A stretch of DNA of 64,000 nt, from assembly GCA_018907035.1 (NCBI GenBank), contig JACCIC010000062.1, forward strand, positions 2,502,501 to 2,566,500, given 5' to 3'. Of this stretch, positions 44,391 to 58,404 are shown piece after piece. The stretch is from Sycobia sp. Sy_11. Taxonomy: Eukaryota > Arthropoda > Insecta > Hymenoptera > Epichrysomallidae. Position 1 is the stretch's first letter, and each line of letters begins with the position of its first letter. The position numbers were made by a program, and so were the translations under genes. The notes beneath the pieces were generated by a model that did no database searches, had not been told where the DNA came from, and saw nothing but the letters and a program-made list of their open reading frames with translations.

Positions 44391-45296
44391 CTCACGCACT
44401 CATACTCAATAAAAATCCCTCTCTCTTTCTTTGTATGCACGGTATAAAAAAAGAGCAGAAAAGAAAAAAAGCAAACAAAGCGGAGCACCGCTTAATCGTC
44501 GTTAAAAGAGTTGCCGAAAAGCGTGGCATGCTGCACCAGCAAAAAAGACAACTAAAGCAGAAAAAACCGCTATCCGCACATTATTCCGCTATCCTCTTCT
44601 TTCTTTAACAAAAAATAAGTAAAAAAAACAGAGTGGACCCACCGGGGAAAGCCATCTACCGGGGGTAATGGATATGTGGTTGCCTCTACCTGACCGTGTT
44701 AAAAAGGGATGAGATTGCGGCTCTGGGTTGGAGATGAAAAAAAAGAAAGGTGGAGACCGACCACCTGTTGGAAGAAAAAAATCCGGGCAAGGAGAGAGAG
44801 GCACGCTCGTGCCGCACGCCTCGTCACCCCTAGGGAATCTCTTCCTCTTGTTCTCTCTCTCTCTCTCTCTCTCTCTCGCTCTCTATGCTGTTTCGGTCTG
44901 ACGCGTGCCCGGGATAGCGTCGCTCTCCCAGTGAGTAGGGGGACGTACACGCTTTAAGTGGCTGGCATTTTTTATCTCTCCGCACGTTCCCTCGGGACAT
45001 AAATGGGGTGCGAAGGGCGCCGTGAAAAAATGCTCTAGGGTGCGCTGTGTGGACATTACGCGGCAGGCCGACATTATCATTATGATTGCATGTCGCTTTC
45101 TTTTAGCGAGGAGCGCCCGCACGGGGGCGCGAGTGGCTCTTAAGTGAAGGTTTATTAGGTGAGTGGGTGGCTTTTGTGAGAGGTGTACTAAATGAAGGTG
45201 CGCTCGGTGTTCCGGGAATAAAGGACGGCGTTTCTTCATGTTGGATGTGCAATGAAGTTTAAACATGTGATGAGACAATTTGATGAAGTATATCAT
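44391..45296. other. GC-rich island with a (CT)n tract
   Basis: GC/CpG-rich from ~44390 to 45290, with CT repeats at 44841-44884. Open frames occur on both strands (44883-45296 -, 44709-44957 +) but no domain is recognisable. Same character as the other islands; candidate regulatory DNA. Confidence 0.45.
44841..44884. repeat. (CT)n microsatellite
   Basis: CT dinucleotides inside a GC-rich island. Confidence 0.92.
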
Positions 45297-48200
45297 TCAA
45301 CTGATTTTCAACAATCCGGAAAATATTATTTTTATAAAAATTCTTTTTAATATAAAACATATTGCTTATGATTTTGGAATAGAATTTAATTATATTACCT
45401 TGATATTGCTTCTATATGGATGATTTAAAAACATCTAAATATAATTTCATTTTTCATAAATATGGTAAGAAAAGAAGCATTTTCGTTGCGATTAAAGGTG
45501 TAGGACATTGATAGAAATAATAATTATTATACCAACAATATATAAAATATTAATTCGGACAATATTCATTTAGAATAGATGATATCAGAAACAATTCATA
45601 TAATGATCTGAATCTATTTAAATTTTTAGATTTAGATAATTGTTTTATAAATGAAAAATATATCAGATGATACATCATATATCCCTATAGTATATTAGAT
45701 ACCAACAAAGTCATGAACTGTTTTAGACCAAAAATTACGTTAAATTTAAATAAAATAATACTATATTATAATAAATTAATAACACTAATACTATAATCCC
45801 ACTATTTTCACTCATTTTCACATATACATTTCCATTATCATATTCACACATGTTTTCATACTTAATTTTAGATCTTCGCGTTGTTCACCCTATTTATCTG
45901 TTTTTAGCTCACGCCAATTTTTTCTTTTTTATGATAACACTACTTAGTGTTTAGGTATTGTGCCATGGAATAAAATATGACCTAATAAAATTAAAAAATA
46001 TAATTAACTTACGATTCTAAATTAGTCCTGTAAATTACAACGAGTGCCATTATATTACCACTATTTGGTGAATGAATATCTGTAGACGGATCTGTCATTT
46101 TTCATCTTTATTGTTACATTATTATAGTTTATATTTTTGAATATATATCTATCGAAGGAAGTAAAAGCAATCGCCGTTAAACGAATGATTCAAAGCGCAT
46201 CCGAACAAGTCCAAATACGATTTTTTCAAATTGTTCCTCGATCAATGTTATCAGTATCTAACATATACTTTATGAAAATTGAGGGGTTATATATAGTCTT
46301 CTAAATTAAAAAACAAAACTATAATTTTACAAATCCTAAAAAGTAATACGAATCACATCTTTAGTGATTAATATAATATTAACAAATGAAACTATAGATT
46401 TTGATAAAATTTTTTCGTCTAAATTTTATTATACATATAATGATAATAATAATTATTAAATGAACTTTATTTGATCACGGTTACAAATAATGTTTTCTTT
46501 TAAAATAATAAATATTGCTTAATTTTTTAAAAATAAGTATTTTAGAAGAAACTGAAAATAATGAATGATCGATAAAAATTAAATATCATTTTTCTAATAG
46601 TGCTACAATAACAAATATTGGATAGTCATAATTAGGTCGTAATGTATGATTAAAAGATTGTTTGAAAACATAGATCATAAAGCAGATGGTAATACAATAA
46701 GCGGCGTGTTATTTGTAAAAATTTTATCAGCATTATCCTTTATCTACATTATCTGTAATATTTTTTAAAATCACGAATAAGGCTACGTAATAATTCAAAA
46801 GTTATGTTTAATAACATATTATATGTGATATGAACGAAATCTGCAAATAATGATAAAAATTGATTTTGGTTCTTATCCACTTCTAGTTTAGACTCAAACC
46901 ATCGACTGGAACGACACGGAGTATGGCTCCACCATTCGGAGGGTTGAAGAACTTATCATGTGGCGACTACACCAGTGCAGCACGTATTATTGAATATATT
47001 GCTGATAAATAGAAAATAACTCTTTATAAAAATTTTCTTATAAATAAGTAAATTTTTAATAAATAAAAAAATACTTATAATACGAAATTATAATAATTTT
47101 ATAAAGATAATTTAATATAAGCAAAGGGAATTAACGGATTATTTACAGTTCTACTAGATTTATAAAAATTTAGTATTATAATTTTATAACTATTAATAAA
47201 AAAAATTGATTGATAAATTTAATATTAAATTAAAATGATTTTTCAATGAGATATAAAAATATAAAGACGAAAGTTAGTCAACTATAATGTTCTTCATAAT
47301 ATTTAATGAACATTAAGACAGCAAAAGAGCAAATCGCAACTAAAAATATATTAATTCGTTCTTGTAACATGTAGGAGATCTTTTCGTTAATAGAAAACTA
47401 CGTAGTTTTATTAAATCCATTATTATTCTTAACGGATAAGACAGTTCCAGTTATTTATTGGGGCCATACAATTATGTATATACCTTGAATACCCTATTAC
47501 AAATCTATTATTTATCATAAAAATGATCTTTTTATTATAAATTTAGTTTAGAGACAGTTATAGTTTGAATTTATCTGTTAAAGTTTTACAAGAAGGCAAT
47601 GTATCGAACATTGAAGTGTATTTATAAAATTATTTGTTATAGATGGAATATTATGTAATCGGGAAAAATTTTTTTTTTGGGAAATGATTATTGGTTCAGG
47701 TATTTCAATAAAGTCACATACTAGTACTATAGAGTATATTTTCTTTAATTCTTTAGTACTATACAGAATAATATATAATATTTAATACTATAGAGAATGT
47801 TTTTTAATTCTTCATGTTTTAAATAGCAATATAATTTTTAATTGAACGATCTTTTTACGATTCTCACTGCACAAATACTAACGCCATTTATCGTTTGAAG
47901 AATCTGCTGAAAAATTGAGATAGTTATATATATTTTAGGATTAACCTTATTTGTCTATGTTAGAATCTGTGAAATTTAGATACTTTACAAATTAATCGCT
48001 CAAAAATATCAAAAACATCGCTCAATTCTTATTCATATTTTATTCGAATGATTATCGTCACATATTTTTAACAAAATGCGATTGAGAATTGGAATAGGGA
48101 ATTTTGAAATAATCAATTTCTAAAATAAATATTATTTATATTTTGACATATTATTATTTAAAAATGTGTGCTTGTCAGCCTTACATTAATATTTTCAATA

Positions 48201-48430
48201 AAATGGAGTGATCGGTAAGGAAATAACAATTGATAATTGAAAGTAATGATGAAATTCAATTGAAAATTTACGTGGAATGAAATTATTATAAATTAAAATA
48301 AGAATAACAAATGAAGAGAAAGATAACTTTATTGAAAGTTCTTTATTTAATAATCATTAATTTGACGAGAAAGCAAACGTAATTGAGGATTCTGCAAGCG
48401 GCTATTAAAAAATTCTGTTTTCTCTCTATA
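45297..48430. other. AT-rich intergenic desert
   Basis: Over 3 kb of AT-rich sequence with no supported gene, repeat family or microsatellite. A small GC-richer spot is at 46885-46985. Confidence 0.45.
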
Positions 48431-48610
48431 ACTATTGCTGCTCGTGTATCATCCGCGAAAATTAAACGGAAAGATTAAGCACGCTTGCGGTATGTCGGGC
48501 TATAACGAGATCTTCGCTCCCCTCTCCGCGATCTAATACATTCGTAAAATCCAAAGTCGCCGCACGGCCGCCTCTCCGCAGCTTGACTTAAGCGAAACAA
48601 ATGCCTGGGG

Positions 48611-48628
48611 TGCGCGCGCGCGCGCGCC
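48611..48628. repeat. (CG)n run
   Basis: Alternating GC dinucleotides (~9 units), potentially Z-DNA-forming, rare in an otherwise AT-rich contig. Confidence 0.9.
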
Positions 48629-49060
48629 TTAATGCACAGGTAATCGTGTAAAACCGTGCTTACTTATCTGCAGCAGGCCTCTCCGGCGCGGGCGGGGCGG
48701 TGCACTGCCCTCCCGCCGAGCGCGTCTTTCCGAGCGAGCTGTGTGTCTGTATAACTATACATGTATATAGACATATACGCGGGTGCGCTCTCTCGCGCTC
48801 CTTTTTAACGAAAATTAACGGCCCCCTGTCCGAGATTCTGCAGATGCTCGCGCTCTAATCTAATAGCCTGGCAAACTTATGCCTGCCGGCTGCCTGCTTG
48901 CTTGCCTGCTTGCTTGGCTACCCCCACCCCCCTCAGTTCGCGGCCGGGCACAGCGCGAGGCTTTTTGTAATTTATTATTTAAGCCCGTCAAAGTATGCAG
49001 GCGAGGAGCCCGTTTTTTCACCGAAAGCTTTTCCGCGCCCTTTTTCCAGGATCTCGCGAA

Positions 49061-49061
<1 letters not shown>

Positions 49062-49099
<38 letters not shown>
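49062..49099. repeat. (GA)n microsatellite
   Basis: GA dinucleotides inside the CpG island. Confidence 0.95.
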
Positions 49100-49100
<1 letters not shown>

Positions 49101-49260
49101 CTCAGAGTAACGGGGCTCGCAGCGCGAAGCGTATCCGCTGTGCAATATTGGCTTATTGGCGATTTCTCGTTGCTGTATATGTCTACGGAATAGCCGCGCG
49201 CTGCTTCGTACGATTAACTGAGTCACTGATTTCAGACTGCCTGTTTTCGTTCGTCTAATC

Positions 49261-50289
49261 TGGGATTATTAAGGTCGAATTTGCCATTATTCATTTAGAA
49301 AAGAGACAGAAGTTACTGTTGCGAGCTGTATAAGGTGAAACTCATCGAAGAGAATGATTACTGAGTATCTAATAGCAAATCCTATTAATACAAAATAAAT
49401 ACGAATTATCTACTTTAATATCTAGATATTTGAAAGTATTAGCTGGTGTAGAAAATTTTTTTAATAATATACTAACATTAATTCAATGGCATTACTTCTT
49501 AAGGTCTGCATCTCATTTCAAAATCTTAAATATCATTGAGAAAAGTTTTCTTTTTTTATATCATACTGAAATCGAGCGTTCAGAATTGATGAATATACAA
49601 CATTTTAAATTTAATCTTGACATTTCTTTAAACATTTGAATTTTAACAAATATAATTCCGTTTATATAGCTTAAAATTCCAAACTGGTTAAACGTATTTT
49701 ATCATATTAAACTTCAAGGATCGAAAATAAATTTATGGTGCGCTAAATTTATTACTCGCTTCTCTTATTTTTAAATACTGAAAAATTATTCAGAACTATT
49801 ACTACTCAAATCTGTTTTACTACTAAACAATACTACTCAAATGCTATTTTATCAAGTTAACAGTGCGAACAGAATAAAAGGGCGCGAAAAAGTTCGAGTA
49901 CACTATAAAACAGCAACACTTTTAGTATGAGAGATATGAACTTACGTTCTATTTTTTACACTATTCGACCACGATTATTCAAAGTCTTGACTCGATGATT
50001 TTATAGTTAAGTTCGCGACACTAGAGGACGTTGAAACACTTATTTATTTTTTATTGTTTCTAAATTGTTTATTTTCTTAATATAATGTATAATTATTATT
50101 TTATTTATATATAACATATATATGAAAAATACATTTTAATAGATTAAATAATTTTTTAGAGTAAATAACTTTATTTAAAAATTTTATCTTGATAAAAAGT
50201 ATTAAAAAATTATCGATAATTATGATTTCTTACAGTGTGTTATTCTTTAAGACGTAACATTAAGGTAGGATTTTTAAACAGCCTATGAA
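49261..50289. other. AT-rich intergenic DNA
   Basis: Nothing supported; the open frame 49430-49639 looks random. Confidence 0.4.
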
Positions 50290-50455
50290 TCAGAAATAAA
50301 AATTACTACTAAACATTGTAAAATAATAAAAGATTATTCGGGGGTGATTGTAAACAAGGACAGTGCAATGAATAAATACTGTTATTATTTTAGTAGAATA
50401 TATTAAGTATAAAGAAAGTTAGACCGACAAAAATATTTATTAATCCAACTTATTC
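50290..50455 (-). repeat. MITE-like family 1 copy, reverse orientation
   Basis: Read on the - strand: TTAATAAATATTTTTGTCGG, TCTAACTTTCTTTATACTTA, CACTGTCCTTGTTTACAATC, then ACCCCCGAATAATCT. Block order as at 6370. Confidence 0.62.
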
Positions 50456-51960
50456 TATCATAAACATGAATTTTTAAAAAGCTGATAATGTGTTTTCTGC
50501 AAGTCATAAGAAATACTATTTATATACATCTAGACTTTTCTGAAAATTGTTTATTTTCTAATTGAGAAAACAAATTTTTTTACGTCATCGCATGGGTCTA
50601 TTTAAATTTTGGATAGTAACTTTACACATGTATTCATTCGGGAATCTCTTTGTCGCTTTTATAATATAAGTCATAATGTCTCTAAAACGATGATCGTAGA
50701 AGATTTCCCTAGAATCTTTTGAAAACTTCAGAAGAAATTTAATTGAGTACGGCTTCCACTTTGATAATGAGTCCCGATCCAGATACGTCATTTCCAATCT
50801 TTTTATTTCGTTTTAACTAGGCATTTAAGAAATATTTTTTAGCTTTGTCATTATAGCGGGACCAATTTTTCAGCTACCGTGAAATGAAAAAGTCAATTTC
50901 AGTTAAAATAGGTGGGATTGAAAGGCAAATTCGAGTATCAGTATGCGTCATAAGCCTATAAGTGAACATTCCTATACTGTTGGAAATAATAAGTTCGATT
51001 AAAAATTTCGATAAGTGTCTGTTTTAATCATCTACGTCGCAAACATCGCAAGAAATTGTGTACATATGCTCTAGGTAAATATATAGAAGGAATAGATTTT
51101 TGGATAAAACAGACTTTAGACGACTGAAGCAGGCGAACGTCTGTAAAGATCCTTCGACGTTTACTCTCTTATTAATTCGTGTATATAAATATTATATGAG
51201 CAGTTGATGATTTTTATTATATTTCGAAGTTAACTTTATAATTACATACAATGTAACTGTAGAAGGACAGAAAGAAGTGTAAAAAATCAAGGAAGAGTCA
51301 TAAAAAGATTTAACGATAATGGTAGGAATAAGTTTTCATTCGATTCTTTCTCGTAGTTCGGCAAATCTATATTGTATTGATTTTAATTCATTGTGAGCAA
51401 CTAAAAATTTAAAACATTTTATACTATACAATATTCTTGATTTCCTTTCAGAAATATTAATCAATTTAGATATTATAATAATTAATTTTTTCAGTTAAAT
51501 TATTTGTAAGACTGCTAATTTTTCGCAGTTATTTTATCGAACTTGGTTCTAATCTTTTTGAAAAGATTAGAACAAAATCGAGTGGATCAATACTTACAAG
51601 GAACATAAAAAGCTAATGAATAAACACTTAATATTTCTCGAAAGTGTATATTGAAATTCTATTTTGCGTTATAGCTTATCTTTATCTTACTTAGAAATTT
51701 TTAGTAATTCAATATGGGAAGGGGCCGCCTTAAGCCAGTGAAAATTTGTTCACTGCTGAAAGCGGAAAAATTTCCCTAGAAGAAAATAAATATTTTCATA
51801 TTTGACTGTTAAGGTTCTGTCGCATCTTAACGCATCTGCACAGCTTAACGCATGTAATTTTTACCGAACTAATACTGAAAAATTAATTATTTTGTGAGAG
51901 TGGAATGCCATATAGTTTTTTGACAAATGAATTGCTATTCGTAAAAGACCGTAATTTCAA
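50456..51960. other. AT-rich intergenic DNA
   Basis: The open frame at 50585-50797 (-) shows no recognisable domain. Nothing else supported. Confidence 0.4.
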
Positions 51961-52510
51961 AGTTTCAAGCGGTACTATAATTTAGTAAAAAAGACCCCGC
52001 CGTTTCGGCAAACTTCATTCCTCGCATTTTCCGATAGTCTGAGAGCCACGAGATTATTATAACGAGTGCAGGCACCACGGCATTTACGCCAGACCCAATA
52101 TTGCGGCGTTTGAAGCAGGCGCCGGTGCCTCATTGGACGAGGAGCAACGAGGTTACCGGCCGCCCCGGCTGATAGATCAATCTGCCGTACTGCTGCCGAA
52201 ATTGCGCCGCAGGATTAAGTTATACGCGGTCGCACGGTCGCGCGGTCGCCTCCCTTTTATTTATTGCCTCCATGTCGCCCGATTCCGCTTTCGATAAACA
52301 AATCAGCCGGCGTCGGTGGCGACGCGGCGATCGCGCATGCGATTCGTTCCGGCCGGAGGGTGCCTGAAATCCGCGGACACGTTAGTTTCGCGCCAAAATT
52401 CTTTTGGCGAAAGCAGCTCGATAACGACCAGCGAACATCCTCGGACCCTGTGGCTCGATTTACAAGGTTACGCGTACTTTTAGAATGGTAACCTTCGAGA
52501 ATAACTAGAA
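51961..52510. other. GC-rich island
   Basis: Contains repeated CGGTCGC / CGCGGTCGC motifs near 52225-52250 and open frames on both strands (52257-52529 -, 52264-52491 +) without a domain. Candidate regulatory DNA. Confidence 0.45.
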
Positions 52511-53350
52511 TCCGTCCGTGATATGTCATCGTTCCATGAATAGCTTGTGTAAAAATGTATACGATTCATTATTCATTTATTCATGCATATTGAATGTAAA
52601 CGCATTAACGACCGTGATTCCCGTATTGATTTATCCCATATTGTAAAAAATGTATCATTTCTCGTAATTTTCCGCAATTCTGTAATGTCATTGAAATTTC
52701 GGATTTTAAACTTTTCACTGAATTATTTTTCGGGGAATATAGATACCTCATTTGTTCAATATAGACATTCTATTTTATAAATTTTAAAGATTTCATTTAA
52801 TACCGGAGTAAATCATAAAATTCTTTAAATGCATGCAAAACTTTCGAAATTTTTTAGCCAAGGAAATTAACTTCAATAGGAATATCTAAGTGCACAAGGA
52901 TACTATTGATTAGACGATTTTCTAATATTAAATCGCAAATGTAACAAAAATGACACAGGCATTATATGTCATTCTATTGCTATTATATATGTGCCATACG
53001 TTATCAACAGTTATCGGACTATAAGAAATTTTGAGGTTATTAGATGTTCTTGAATTATTAAAATCTATACGTCTCTATAGTATCTGATTAAAGACACATG
53101 GTATAAAACTGTCTGGTTATTCGTGAGTGTTATGGGATATTTTTGATAATTTTAAACTTATCAAATTTATAAAAGGCTGCTATAAGCTAAAAGGAGGAAT
53201 GTGGTTTACTTAAGTTTTTACAAAGTCAGATAAATACTAAGCTTCGAGAAAAATGAAATAATAATGTAATAAAAATATAATTAGATAAAGAAAATTTTAT
53301 TCGAGGAAGCATTATGCTCATTTTAAATTTTATTTTCACTGCTACAACGC
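52511..53350. other. AT-rich intergenic DNA
   Basis: Nothing supported. Confidence 0.4.
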
Positions 53351-54030
53351 TATGTCCAATTACCTAGTCCAACGATACTATCGGATAATTGCAGTCAGTA
53401 GAACACGGCCGAATCTAGTCAGCCGAATTAATTCGGCAAGGCAGGCCGCGGCTGTTCGGCGATTACCCGAGAAAAAAAATCTTTTGACCCACGGCCATTG
53501 CGAACGGCATTTTGCCGACAACGATATTGATTCCAAAGATTCGCCATCCACTGCCTCCCCCACTTCGTGCCACCCCCACAGCGCCGATCGATAACGCAAA
53601 ATCGCAACGCTCCCGCGGGGCGGTGGCGCTGGAAAATTGCGCGAGCGAATTATTATTACCGTTCGGGAGTGGTTCGCGGGCGTCGGCGGCGCCGTCGCCG
53701 ACGACGCGAGGGACAATTACGCCCCGCGCGAGGGGACTCGCTTATTTATAGACGACGGATAATGGCGCACGAACGAAATAATAAAAGGGCTCCCTTCCGC
53801 CCCCTCTGCCCGGCGTTCGTCCTTCGCTCTTTCTTATACTCTCCGGCGAAGTACTCGACAGCGCCGAGTGAAAGTTACGAAAGAGGAGCAAGGCATATAG
53901 AGGATATATAGTCGTCGTAAGTCGCGCGCTCCTGCTCCACGAAGCACTGGTGCTTATACTCCTGCCCTCTCGATTGCACGCATACAGTTTGGAAAATTGA
54001 TTGCCACGCCTTATTATCATCTGCCGGAAG
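53351..54030. other. GC-rich island
   Basis: CpG-rich, with a dense run of GGCG/GCCG trinucleotide-like repeats near 53675-53705 and an inverted CCGAATTAATTCGG at 53422-53435. Five overlapping open frames on both strands give incompatible low-complexity translations. No gene is supported. Confidence 0.45.
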
Positions 54031-54855
54031 GATTGATTTTTGCAACCGAGAAGCTGGATAGACAGATAGATGTTAAACGATAGTTAAACGATAGTTATAC
54101 GATTACTTGATCGCTGTATCGGACGTAATCGTAGATGGTTTCTTGTCGTGTCTGTTTTTCATTTTTAGTTTCATTTCAGACATTAGTTATATTTGTCGTT
54201 GTAATAAATCAAAGTGAAGCTATTCTAGAACTTGCCAACCTTGCAATTATTATGTTATTCTTTTAATTTAACGATTTAACGAAGACTATACACATGTAAA
54301 ATTTAATCTATAATGCTCTTTTTTAATATCTACTTGTTAATTAACCTATTCGTTATTAGAATTTTATTACTTCCGGAATTCATAAAATTTAGTTAAAAAA
54401 GCATCTATTTCTCGAAAGGTAGGGTTAAAAATTGAAATTCAAATAATTAAGGAATTCAAATATTGGAATCTCATATGCCAAGCTACTTAAAATTAAACAC
54501 CGAGAATAATACGCATAGACTCGAGATAGATAGACCTAGACTCGACCTACAAACCTGATGAAAAATAGCTAAAATGAACTATTTCCTATTGTACAATACT
54601 GTCATATATTATATATCAAAAGATCCTTATTAATCATCCGTATGAAAGCACATTAGAAATAAATAATCAAACATATAGTCCGGAGTAACTATAAAGAGAA
54701 AAGAGAAAGAGAAAAAAGGTTTCTTCAGTCGATTATCACATGGGAGGGGTTAAAGTCGGTCCATTTCTATCAGTAGTAGAGGATGCAGATAGGTGGGGTA
54801 AAAAGAAAATGAACGGCAAGGAATGTGAAGAAGCAAAGCGAGGAAAGGAGGAAGA

Positions 54856-54859
<4 letters not shown>
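54031..54859. other. AT-rich intergenic DNA
   Basis: Nothing supported. Confidence 0.4.
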
Positions 54860-54900
<41 letters not shown>

Positions 54901-54912
54901 AGTGAGAGAGAG
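54860..54912. repeat. (GA)n microsatellite
   Basis: GA dinucleotides. Confidence 0.95.
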
Positions 54913-55048
54913 GGAGCGAGGTAGAGGAAGAAAGAGAGACTTCATGTGTGTTCTATTTATCAAGTCGCAAAGCGGCGATTTGTAATTTTCTTTAAAAATG
55001 ACCGTACATTTACCTATATATACGTTACGTAACCGTATATGTATAGAA

Positions 55049-55049
<1 letters not shown>

Positions 55050-55091
<42 letters not shown>
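55050..55091. repeat. (TA)n microsatellite
   Basis: TA dinucleotides. Confidence 0.95.
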
Positions 55092-55093
<2 letters not shown>

Positions 55094-55639
55094 CATCACT
55101 ACGGTACGGAAATAAATGTTTGCTTACGTTATTTGTGCTACTCTTTCTTTATTGTGTAGGAGAAATGCAATCTGTATAACATGGAATGGTTAATTTTTAT
55201 TTGAATTTTTTGGTTCAGAGCTAACAAATAAGCGAAAAATGAAAACAGCTACAAAAATAATAGATTAGAAATCAGCCAAGGCACCAAGTATCTGTATACG
55301 GCTCGAATGAAATTGACGAATCATACCGAGTCGATGTTTAATTTGCAATAGTTATTGCAAAGTGCAGCGCGCCATAAAGACTGAAAATCAGAAATGAAGT
55401 CCGTCAAGTCGATTGGACAGCCTACAGAAACTCCCTCGTTACATTGCAAGACGTATACCGAACATATCGTAAAATTCCCCATGAACGGCAAGCCCGCAAC
55501 CCAGCGTCGAGCTCTACCAAGAGGCTATAAATCATAGGCAAGAAAACCATTAGTGTTCGACCATCGAAGAGTCGCTCCCATGGAGGGCCATGACTCGGTT
55601 TTTCTACTATAAAGGCAGAAACCGCGGGATGGAGATAGG

Positions 55640-55640
<1 letters not shown>
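55092..55640. other. Intergenic DNA
   Basis: Nothing supported; the - strand open frame 55422-55691 reads into the GA tract. Confidence 0.35.

Positions 55641-55681
<41 letters not shown>
55641..55681. repeat. (GA)n microsatellite
   Basis: GA dinucleotides. Confidence 0.95.
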
Positions 55682-55684
<3 letters not shown>

Positions 55685-56045
55685 AGAACAAAAAGAGGAG
55701 CCTTTACAAGCGAGCCGGACGCGTAATAAAGTAATTTTATGAAGTGGTCAGCGAGCGTGGATCCGGGCGAGGTGAAAAATTGCCGGGGCGCCCCTTTATA
55801 AGCGAGAACATACGATGGCGCGCAACGAGACAAAAAGGGTCGGGCGGCAATCCAGGGTGGCCACGGGCCTGCGAGCCATAAGGGCGAGGTCGTCCTCGGT
55901 TTGGCGCTGCTTCGCCCGAAAAAACCTCCGCTCTCCGCATGCTTCTACCAGACTTCTTCTCCTCCCTACCCTCTCTTTTTATCGCTTTTGCTCTCCTCTG
56001 CTCACTTTCGTCGGTCGTCTAATAATGAAATTTGCGACTATTTTG
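55682..56045. other. GC-rich island
   Basis: GC-rich 55740-55990 with overlapping open frames on both strands and no recognisable domain. Confidence 0.4.
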
Positions 56046-56829
56046 TGAGAGTGCTGTACTTTAGATGCATCAATCTGTGGTCGCATTAAATGACCGTAGA
56101 TTTATAAGATTGTATGTACTTTCCAGTAAAAACAGCAGGTACATGGACAATATTATTTTAAACAAAGATGTCTAATTGTAAATTATATTAAATCTATTAA
56201 TGCATAGCACTGATTCAAATCGTCGATTTGCGTCCATCTCTTAGATTATTTTATTATACACTGCATTTGCGTTTATTATTAATACTATTCATTTGTGTGC
56301 CACTTATTTTCAAATATTTCGAATGGAAAATCTTACATAATTAATTAAGTTTTTCCATTCCAAAATATTTAAATAATTCTAATGGCTTCTATGAAATCCA
56401 TAATTGATGAAGTAAATTCATTTGAAAACATTGCACTTTTCTATACATTTGTCTCAATTTGTTCTTATGAAATGCTTTTATAATCTATCAGTTCGTCAGT
56501 AAAGTAATGTCTAAATTAGCTTACAGTATAACCTCAAAAAGGAATATAAAATACAACTAGAAGTCTTCTAAAATGAAAATTTATATGTACATTTTAAAAG
56601 CTATACAATATGTATGGATAAAAGAACTTTTAAAAACATCATTTCTATACTTAACCTCTCGATTATTCGAAAATCGACCGTGCTAAATACGATTCTTATG
56701 GTAAAAAATCACCGATAACAGTTGATTGCGGCGCAAGTCAGCGAGTGGTTGTGATATGGAAAGTGCGCGCGGAAAACGTTCGCTTGGTTCCCTAGAAGAG
56801 CCAGGAGTCTACCAAAGAGGGAAGAGGTA
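56046..56829. other. AT-rich intergenic DNA
   Basis: Nothing supported. Confidence 0.4.
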
Positions 56830-56869
56830 CGAGAGAGAAAGAGAGAGAGTGAGAGAGAGAGAGAGAGAG

Positions 56870-56912
<43 letters not shown>

Positions 56913-56918
56913 GCGAGT
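56830..56918. repeat. (GA)n microsatellite, interrupted
   Basis: GA repeats with AAA, GTG and CGA interruptions. Confidence 0.93.
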
Positions 56919-57124
56919 GTCGGAGTCTGGAATTCTCACGTTTTAAGCACATCTTGCTAGGGGCAAAGTTGGCGTCTTAGCTCCAACATTTTTAGGGGTT
57001 ATCTTAATCTCGCTGGATTAGCGCGCGACCCTCCGCCATCCTTCCGGGAATGCGCAAACACACGAAAGCGCTCGGGCGTAGACACTCAACTTTAAACTTG
57101 GAAAATAAGTACCTCTCTCACTGT

Positions 57125-57128
<4 letters not shown>

Positions 57129-57160
<32 letters not shown>

Positions 57161-57179
57161 ACACATATATTCACACATG

Positions 57180-57211
<32 letters not shown>
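57129..57211. repeat. Paired (CT)n microsatellites
   Basis: Two CT runs (57129-57160 and 57180-57211) separated by an ACACATATATTCACACATG spacer. Confidence 0.95.
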
Positions 57212-58325
57212 TAATCCATTTCGACTTATTATTCTTTGTTGGTCTTATCAACTTGCTTGTATAATCGATTTCAAAGTTTAACTTTTTCATACGTCTTTCT
57301 TTCGATAATCTATGAGACAGAAATAATTATGTTTGTTGTCTTGTATTAGGAAACTAGGTTGTACCAAGTTATTAAAAGAACAGCGGTATCATATATGTTT
57401 TGCCATCTTTGAATTTTATAAATAACCTATAGTTCGAACAACTCAACGTACATAGAAGAATAGCGATACAATAATTCATTTATATCAATAATAGATCAAG
57501 AACTAACCCGAGGAGTCAGTGCATCCATTTGTTTACTTACATCGATGCCAATCTATCCTTTCGAAAAGAAAGAAACTGCTCATGTGCCCGAGCTCCATTA
57601 TCCGCTATTTAAAATAATCAAATTTCTTATGATGAGTATTGAGCTTGAGACTCCCTGTCAACCCCGTGTATTCTAAAAAAAAATTTCTAGTCCATAAAAT
57701 AAATAATATATAAATGAATACGTAAATGATAATAATTCCATTATTAAACAACGAACAATGCCCAAGCAGTACAATCATTCATCTAATAATTATATGTCTA
57801 AACTAATATACGAAACAAAACAATCATAGAACTGAAACACAAGCGTAGGAATGAAATTCCTTGCTCTGAATAGCATCAGAGCAAAATTTATAAATACGTA
57901 ATTCTTTGCAATAAATGAAACTTAAACAATTACACTTTTTCAATTATTATATCATTTAAAAATCTGCCCACTTTGTAGACATTTACGCTCGCGTTGCCGA
58001 ATAAATGAACAACAAATTGTTGAAATTTCGAATTCATTGCGATTTCCCGAATGTGCATTCGAAATTAATTCACTCGGCATATATAAATGAGTTACGCCAG
58101 TCCCGTTTTGAATAAATGACAGGTTCTCTCACATATACTTGTAATAAAATACCAGCTGATTAATTGTTACGGGGCAGGAAAGCTGTCAGAGGAAATGGCC
58201 GGGATATTTTTCTGAAATCCGGCTCCTCTCGTATTCGTATATGAAATCAAAGCTGTCATTCGCATCGGATCATATCGAAATAGGCGTTTAAACATTCACA
58301 TTCTAGCACATTTACGCACATATGT
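57212..58325. other. AT-rich intergenic DNA
   Basis: Nothing supported. Confidence 0.4.
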
Positions 58326-58360
58326 ACACACAGGCACACACACAAACACACACACACACA

Positions 58361-58400
<40 letters not shown>
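58326..58400. repeat. Compound (CA)n(CT)n microsatellite
   Basis: CA repeats passing directly into CT repeats. Confidence 0.95.

Positions 58401-58404
<4 letters not shown>

Larger units (their letters stand above)
48431..49260. other. GC-rich / CpG island
   Basis: Dense CpG, a (CG)n run at 48611-48628 and a (GA)n tract at 49062-49099. Overlapping open frames on both strands have no recognisable domain. Candidate promoter, enhancer or conserved non-coding element. Confidence 0.5.
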
